A stretch of 16,415 nucleotides of DNA from JBDRMN01 sp043812055. GTDB lineage: Bacteria; Patescibacteriota; Gracilibacteria; JAHISY01. The first letter of the stretch is position 1, and every line of letters begins with the position of its first letter. Under the pieces are notes generated by a model that saw nothing but the letters and a program-made list of their open reading frames with translations, ran no database searches and was not told the DNA's origin. The position numbers and the translations under genes were made by a program. The DNA lies in assembly GCA_043812055.1 (NCBI GenBank), contig JBDRMN010000016.1:1-16415 (forward strand), given 5' to 3'. Of the stretch, positions 13,382 to 16,415 are shown piece after piece.

Positions 13382-14500
13382 ATGAATCCTCAAGCACTCC
13401 TCAAGGGTTACGACCCAAAGAACCTAACCATCGCCACACTCGGGGGCCACTCGGCACTCGAGATTTGTCTGGGCGCGAAGAAACAGGGCTTGCGTACCTG
13501 CGTGGTGGCGCAGAAAGGCCGGGAAAAAACCTTTACGCAATATCTGAAAAGTGACGCGAAGAAAAAAACCGGTTGCGTGGATGAGGTGATTCTCGTGGAC
13601 AAGTTTGCCGACATCCTGAAGCCTAAAGTTCAGGAGCAGTTGCGTAAATTGAATGCCTTGCTCGTTCACTCGCGCTATTTCTGGGTTTATTTCGATGATC
13701 CGGAGAAAGTTGAAAAAGATCTCCATGTCCCGATTCTCGGGACCCGCGAGTTGCTGCGGCTGGAAGAACGTGATCAAAAGCCAAACCAGTACGATGTTCT
13801 GAAAGATGCGGGGATCCGCGCACCGAAAATTTTCACTGACCCGGACCAGATTGATCGGCTAACGGTTACCAAAGTTGCTTCCGCCCACCGGGGTTATGAG
13901 CGGGCGAATTTTTATGCGGGTAATTCGAAAGAGTGGGAGGAAACGGCGAAAGCGGCGATCGACAGTGGGGATATCACAGAGGCGGGCTTGAAAAAAGCGG
14001 TGGTTGAAGAGTTCATCGCCGGGGCCCAGATTAATTTTAACTTCTTCTACTCACCATTGGAGCAGCGGCTGGAGATGCTCGGTACCGACATTCGTCGGCA
14101 AACGAATTTGGACGGAATTCTCCGCATCCCTCAAGTGGAAAATATCTCCTGGGAGCTGCCGATTTATTATATTGAAGCCGGTCATGTAGCGGCGACAGTC
14201 AAAGAAAGCACGCTGGAGAAAGCTTACGAAATCGGCGAGAGATTTTTGGAAGCTTGTAAAAAATACAACCCCCGCGGAATTATCGGACCCTTTGCTTTGC
14301 AGGGCGCGCTCGATACGGACGGCAAGCAGGAGGAGCTCATAATCTTCGACGTTTCCTTCCGGATGCCCGGGTCTCCCGGGATCACTGCCACACCGTACTC
14401 CAGCTATCTCTTCGGTCGGCCCGTGAGTCTCGGTGAGCGGCTGGCGATGGAAGTGAAGGCAGCGGCGAAAGAAGGGAAGCTTGAGGAGATTGTGAGCTAG
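13382..14500 (+). CDS. Second, divergent PurP paralogue (372 aa)
   Basis: It aligns with the preceding PurP along its whole length: IATLGGHSALEICLGAKKQG (17-36), VVEEFIAGAQINFNFFYS (207-224), LGTDIRR (233-239), GPFALQG (302-308) and FDVSFRMPGSPG (322-333). It differs at key places. The HGAKGGRGYF loop is replaced by SAHRGYERANFY (167-178), and FEISARIVAGTN by FDVSFRMPGSPG. A segment around 183-205 is longer. Archaea often carry two PurP types, and this may be the second type: an alternative subunit, or an enzyme with different activity. FAICAR synthesis is unproven for this copy. It is probably co-transcribed with purP1. Its TAG stop runs straight into a heptanucleotide repeat. Confidence 0.75.
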   Translation: MNPQALLKGYDPKNLTIATLGGHSALEICLGAKKQGLRTCVVAQKGREKTFTQYLKSDAKKKTGCVDEVILVDKFADILKPKVQEQLRKLNALLVHSRYFWVYFDDPEKVEKDLHVPILGTRELLRLEERDQKPNQYDVLKDAGIRAPKIFTDPDQIDRLTVTKVASAHRGYERANFYAGNSKEWEETAKAAIDSGDITEAGLKKAVVEEFIAGAQINFNFFYSPLEQRLEMLGTDIRRQTNLDGILRIPQVENISWELPIYYIEAGHVAATVKESTLEKAYEIGERFLEACKKYNPRGIIGPFALQGALDTDGKQEELIIFDVSFRMPGSPGITATPYSSYLFGRPVSLGERLAMEVKAAAKEGKLEEIVS

Positions 14501-14527
14501 GTTCCAGGTGTCAGGGAACAGAAGCGC
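14500..14527. repeat. 7-bp phased repeat abutting second purP stop
   Basis: GGTTCCA (14500-14506), GGTGTCA (14507-14513) and GGGAACA (14514-14520) follow in 7-bp register, and the last G of the TAG stop is the first base of the first unit. The same GGTTCCA/GGGAACA pair occurs after yraN. Confidence 0.65.
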
Positions 14528-14548
14528 AGGATCGCCCCGAGTCAAAAG

Positions 14549-14601
14549 GGACAAAGTCCACCCTTTGGGTCTTCCCTTCGGGAAAGGGGCCACTTTGTGG
14601 C
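14549..14601. repeat. Tandem cluster of four three-base-loop hairpins
   Basis: GGAC-AAA-GTCC (14549-14559), ACCC-TTT-GGGT (14560-14570), TTCCC-TTC-GGGAA (14572-14584) and GCCAC-TTT-GTGGC (14589-14601) are all perfect, with short stems and 3-nt loops. They fill most of the gap between the convergent second purP and ymdB-type genes. They might help stop transcription from either side, but no T-tract was noted. Confidence 0.65.
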
Positions 14602-14632
14602 GGGGTGCTTCGAACCCTATTTGTACTTACGT

Positions 14633-15421
14633 CTAATCCTCCACCTCATAAACCCGCTCAATCGATTTGGCTTTACCATCTTTCTTCAGCTCAACCAAAA
14701 CTCCACTAATAATGAACGGGGCGCCTTCGGCGACTTCGAGCTTGACGGGTAGATTATGGAGGAAGCGTTTGCGGGCGATTTCGACTTTCGCGCCGATGAT
14801 GGAATTCAGCACTCCGCACATGCCGACGTCCGAGATGTAGGCGGTGCCACCGGGCAGAATCCGCTCGTCCGCGGTTTGCACATGCGTGTGCGTGCCTACC
14901 ACGGCGCTCACTTTCCCGTCGAGATGTGCGCCAAACATGGCTTTCTCACTCGTGGCTTCCGCATGAAAATCGACAAAGATATTTTTCACTTTCAACTTCT
15001 GAGCTTCTTTCAGAATCTCATCCGCAACGGAAAACGGGTTGTCAGTCGGATCACCCATAAAAACACGACCGAGTAAATTCGTAATGAAAAGTTTTTGACG
15101 GCCCTTCTTTAAAACAAAATGCGTTTTGCCGGGAACTTCCGTGGGGTAATTCGCCGGTCGAACGAGTGGAAATTTTTTACTCTCGGCCAGCGCGATGCCG
15201 CCTGCTGAATCGAAGATGTGGTTGCCACTCGTGAAGCCATCCACACCGAGCTCGACTAATTCATGCAATTGCTTCTCACTCGGGCCCCGACCATGCGCGA
15301 GGTTTTCAACATTGGTGAGGATGAAGTCCGGCTGCAGCTGCTTCCTTAAGCGCGGCAGAACTTTCGCGAGAGCCTGGCGACCCGGTTTACCGTAAACGTC
15401 TCCAAAGAAAAGGATTTTCAT
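14633..15421 (-). CDS. ymdB: YmdB-family metallophosphoesterase (TIGR00282 type)
   Basis: The 262 residues equal the usual length of this family (Bacillus YmdB about 264). Metal-site residues are in place: Asp8 (FFGDVYGKPGR), Glu39-Asn40 (NVEN), Asn67-His68 (TSGNHIFD), His153 (VDFHAEATSEK) and His178/His180 (VGTHTHVQTADE). YmdB is a dinuclear-metal phosphodiesterase acting on 2',3'- or 3',5'-cyclic nucleotides and affecting RNA turnover, development and motility in Bacillus. The role here is inferred from family. It is cytoplasmic. Its ATG lies 16 bp from the divergent yraN ATG. A TAGAAT box (plus 15428-15433) sits 6 nt before the ATG and would give a leaderless mRNA, but no good -35 is seen. 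Confidence 0.9.
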   Translation of the reverse strand: MKILFFGDVYGKPGRQALAKVLPRLRKQLQPDFILTNVENLAHGRGPSEKQLHELVELGVDGFTSGNHIFDSAGGIALAESKKFPLVRPANYPTEVPGKTHFVLKKGRQKLFITNLLGRVFMGDPTDNPFSVADEILKEAQKLKVKNIFVDFHAEATSEKAMFGAHLDGKVSAVVGTHTHVQTADERILPGGTAYISDVGMCGVLNSIIGAKVEIARKRFLHNLPVKLEVAEGAPFIISGVLVELKKDGKAKSIERVYEVED

Positions 15422-15437
15422 GCGAGAATTCTAGCAA

Positions 15438-15800
15438 ATGGATAACAGAAAAGAGCTTGGCCCTTCGGCTTCTCTTAGGACGGGTCGAAAAGGGGAGAAA
15501 TTAGCTGCCCGGTTTCTGGAAAGCAAAGGGCTCAGTATCCTCGAACGAAATTTTCACACCCGCTTCGGGGAGGTGGATATCATTGCGAATGATTGTGACA
15601 CAATCGTTTTTGTTGAAGTGAAACTGCGCCGCTCCCGAAGGTTTGGCACGGCAATCGAATCGGTGGATGAGGAAAAGCTGGAAAAGGTTACGGCAGCGGG
15701 GGAACGGTGGTTACAGGTGCAGGGGTTTGAGCGGGCACCGTGGCGGGTGGATGTGGTGGCGATTGATGGGGGGAGAGTGGAATGGCTGCGGGGAGTTTGA
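15438..15800 (+). CDS. yraN: YraN (UPF0102) nuclease-like protein with N-terminal insertion
   Basis: The 120 residues carry the UPF0102 core, a restriction-endonuclease-like PD-(D/E)XK fold. Key residues are Glu20 in GRKGE, Asp47 in GEVDII, Glu60 and Lys62 in FVEVK, and the WRVDVVAID strand (102-110). The family role is uncertain, with DNA processing suspected. The usual N-terminus reads ELGRKGE; here ELG and RKGE are split by eight extra residues (PSASLRTG, 9-16; DNA about 15462-15485). The insert falls before the core, so the protein may still fold. The start has no Shine-Dalgarno, with an A-run before the ATG. A heptanucleotide repeat follows the stop after 5 bp. Confidence 0.88.
   Translation: MDNRKELGPSASLRTGRKGEKLAARFLESKGLSILERNFHTRFGEVDIIANDCDTIVFVEVKLRRSRRFGTAIESVDEEKLEKVTAAGERWLQVQGFERAPWRVDVVAIDGGRVEWLRGV
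15461..15495. repeat. Palindrome-like element inserted in frame in yraN
   Basis: CCCTTCG (15461-15467) and the CGAA...GGGG sequence (15486-15495) form imperfect arms around the inserted codons. The extra length relative to the family is 24 bp, keeping frame. It parallels the in-frame palindromic elements of Rickettsia. The start of the element (CCCTTCG) matches the minus strand of the repeat at 10932-10967. Confidence 0.5.
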
Positions 15801-15805
15801 ACTTG

Positions 15806-15833
15806 GGTTCCAGGTTCCAGGGAACAGTTTTCA
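15806..15833. repeat. 7-bp phased repeat after yraN
   Basis: GGTTCCA (15806), GGTTCCA (15813), GGGAACA (15820) and GTTTTCA (15827) keep 7-bp register, starting 5 bp after the yraN stop. The units match those after the second purP and, inverted, those after htrA. Confidence 0.7.
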
Positions 15834-15873
15834 GAAAAGCGCGAGTGAATTTCTTTAACCGAGTTCTGCATGA

Positions 15874-15896
15874 CCCCAAAGGGGCCACTTAGTGGC
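15874..15896. repeat. Paired three-base-loop hairpins
   Basis: CCCC-AAA-GGGG (15874-15884) runs into GCCAC-TTA-GTGGC (15884-15896). The stretch AAAGGGGCCACTT (15878-15890) is identical to 14583-14595 in the four-hairpin cluster near the ymdB-type gene, so the two share a repeat. It lies between yraN and the convergent 99-residue ORF. Confidence 0.6.
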
Positions 15897-15920
15897 GGGA
15901 CAACTACAAACCATTGTAAT

Positions 15921-16220
15921 TTAATTTACAAATCCAGTATCGTGATTATTTAGAATTAGTAAGCCTTCTAAAGTTTGCTTAAGGGATATTCTCGCAGGGC
16001 TATTTGGTATACTGCCGCAAATCTCCGAAAAAGTACTATCTGTTCTTAAGGTTGCACAAGTACCACCGTTTTTAGCATTACCTTGCTTGGTACAACGGAG
16101 AGTTTGCAAGGTGACAGATCCGACTTTATCTTGGTCACCACTGTGGGTGTAGGTTATAGACTGAGTGTTTTTTTTAGGATTGTGTCCGCAACTCAAACGA
16201 ACTCTTTCTAGATTGCTCAT
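15921..16220 (-). CDS. Hypothetical small cysteine-containing protein, 99 aa
   Basis: Not recognised. It has four Cys (11, 43, 55, 68) and many Thr, Ser, Asn and Gly between them. There is no signal peptide or transmembrane segment from this start. The spacing of the cysteines (SCGHN, RCTKQG, GTCATL, EICGS) could suit metal binding or disulfides, but no known motif fits. The ATG follows an A/T-rich stretch without Shine-Dalgarno. It lies beside a transposase end, is AT-rich compared with yraN, and could be cargo, a recent arrival or a chance ORF. No ORF of similar quality covers this stretch on either strand. Confidence 0.4.
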   Translation of the reverse strand: MSNLERVRLSCGHNPKKNTQSITYTHSGDQDKVGSVTLQTLRCTKQGNAKNGGTCATLRTDSTFSEICGSIPNSPARISLKQTLEGLLILNNHDTGFVN

Positions 16221-16252
16221 TTTAAATTTTTTAAAGTTGGCCAGTCTATCTG

Positions 16253-16415
16253 TTAGAAAATTTTTTTACAAAAAATGTACTGTTGCAGAATTCCAGTTAC
16301 CTTTTTAACTTCAGCTTGACCAAGTAATTGTAGCCAGGTAGAGATTAGTTTCTGAATAGGAGTAAGGCGATTCATACCAAATCCACCGTGTTTTCTGTAA
16401 TAGTTGTATTTATGA
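16253..16415 (-). CDS. Integrase-core transposase, C-terminal end (partial)
   Basis: Reading leftwards from the window edge, 53 codons are open before TAA (16253-16255). The translation contains YNYYRKHGGFGMNRLTPIQK, which fits the conserved C-terminal part of rve-type (IS3/IS481-like) transposases, where an N-Y-x-R-x-H-x-G-x-G-x-N-x-x-TP pattern follows the catalytic glutamate. The protein then ends with about 30 residues containing VTGILQQY. The N-terminus and the DDE residues lie outside the window. It is too short and too cut to be listed as a full ORF. No terminal inverted repeat could be identified in the 32 bp between its stop and the 99-residue ORF. Family-level confidence is moderate. 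Confidence 0.6.
   Translation of the reverse strand, partial: HKYNYYRKHGGFGMNRLTPIQKLISTWLQLLGQAEVKKVTGILQQYIFCKKIF

Noticed and set aside
14051..14593. 180-aa minus-strand ORF over the second purP
   Set aside because: Shadow of the PurP-like gene; it begins within the three-base-loop hairpin cluster and shows no domain.
227..15800. UGA recoded as glycine (as in Absconditabacteria/Gracilibacteria)
   Set aside because: TGA ends purP1 and yraN at the expected family lengths, so the standard code holds.

Overview
The window reads as ordinary bacterial chromosome using the standard stop codons: TAA, TAG and TGA all end clear genes, and no UGA reassignment is needed. Most starts have no Shine-Dalgarno sequence and are preceded by a short A-run. 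Several upstream regions carry a TAAAAT-type -10 box. Small single-pass membrane proteins, archaeal-type purine enzymes and intergenic DNA full of short repeats together suggest an uncultured small-genome bacterium, possibly of the Candidate Phyla Radiation (Patescibacteria, perhaps Peregrinibacteria). That placement is inference; there is no rRNA or other marker here. No tRNA, rRNA or CRISPR array was seen.

Left third, all on the minus strand. A self-contained three-gene unit (4341 to 227) encodes 83, 554 and 729 residue proteins of unknown function, with a plausible promoter before it and a hairpin plus U-tract terminator after it. Next comes a cell-envelope group (7135 to 4640): two paralogous single-pass membrane proteins and a membrane-anchored FecR-domain protein with two Ig-like repeats.

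Middle. On the plus strand lie a LeuC-type aconitase-family large subunit without its small subunit, and an AT-rich gene for a small membrane protein. Next is a repeat-filled intergenic region of about 370 bp and a minus-strand HtrA/DegP-type protease. A plus-strand gene for an unrecognised protein built from three copies of one ~95 residue domain follows.

Right third. Two adjacent paralogues of archaeal-type PurP (formate-dependent FAICAR synthetase) are followed by the divergent pair ymdB-type phosphodiesterase (-) and yraN (+), whose start codons are only 16 bp apart. At the right edge are a small cysteine-containing ORF and the C-terminal end of an integrase-core transposase cut by the window border.

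The most unusual content is in the spacers and gene ends. It includes a cluster of seven different short hairpins, two families of 7-bp phased degenerate repeats (one recurring at several loci beside stop codons), a 9-bp phased tract, clusters of three-base-loop hairpins, and an apparent 8-residue in-frame palindrome insertion near the N-terminus of YraN.
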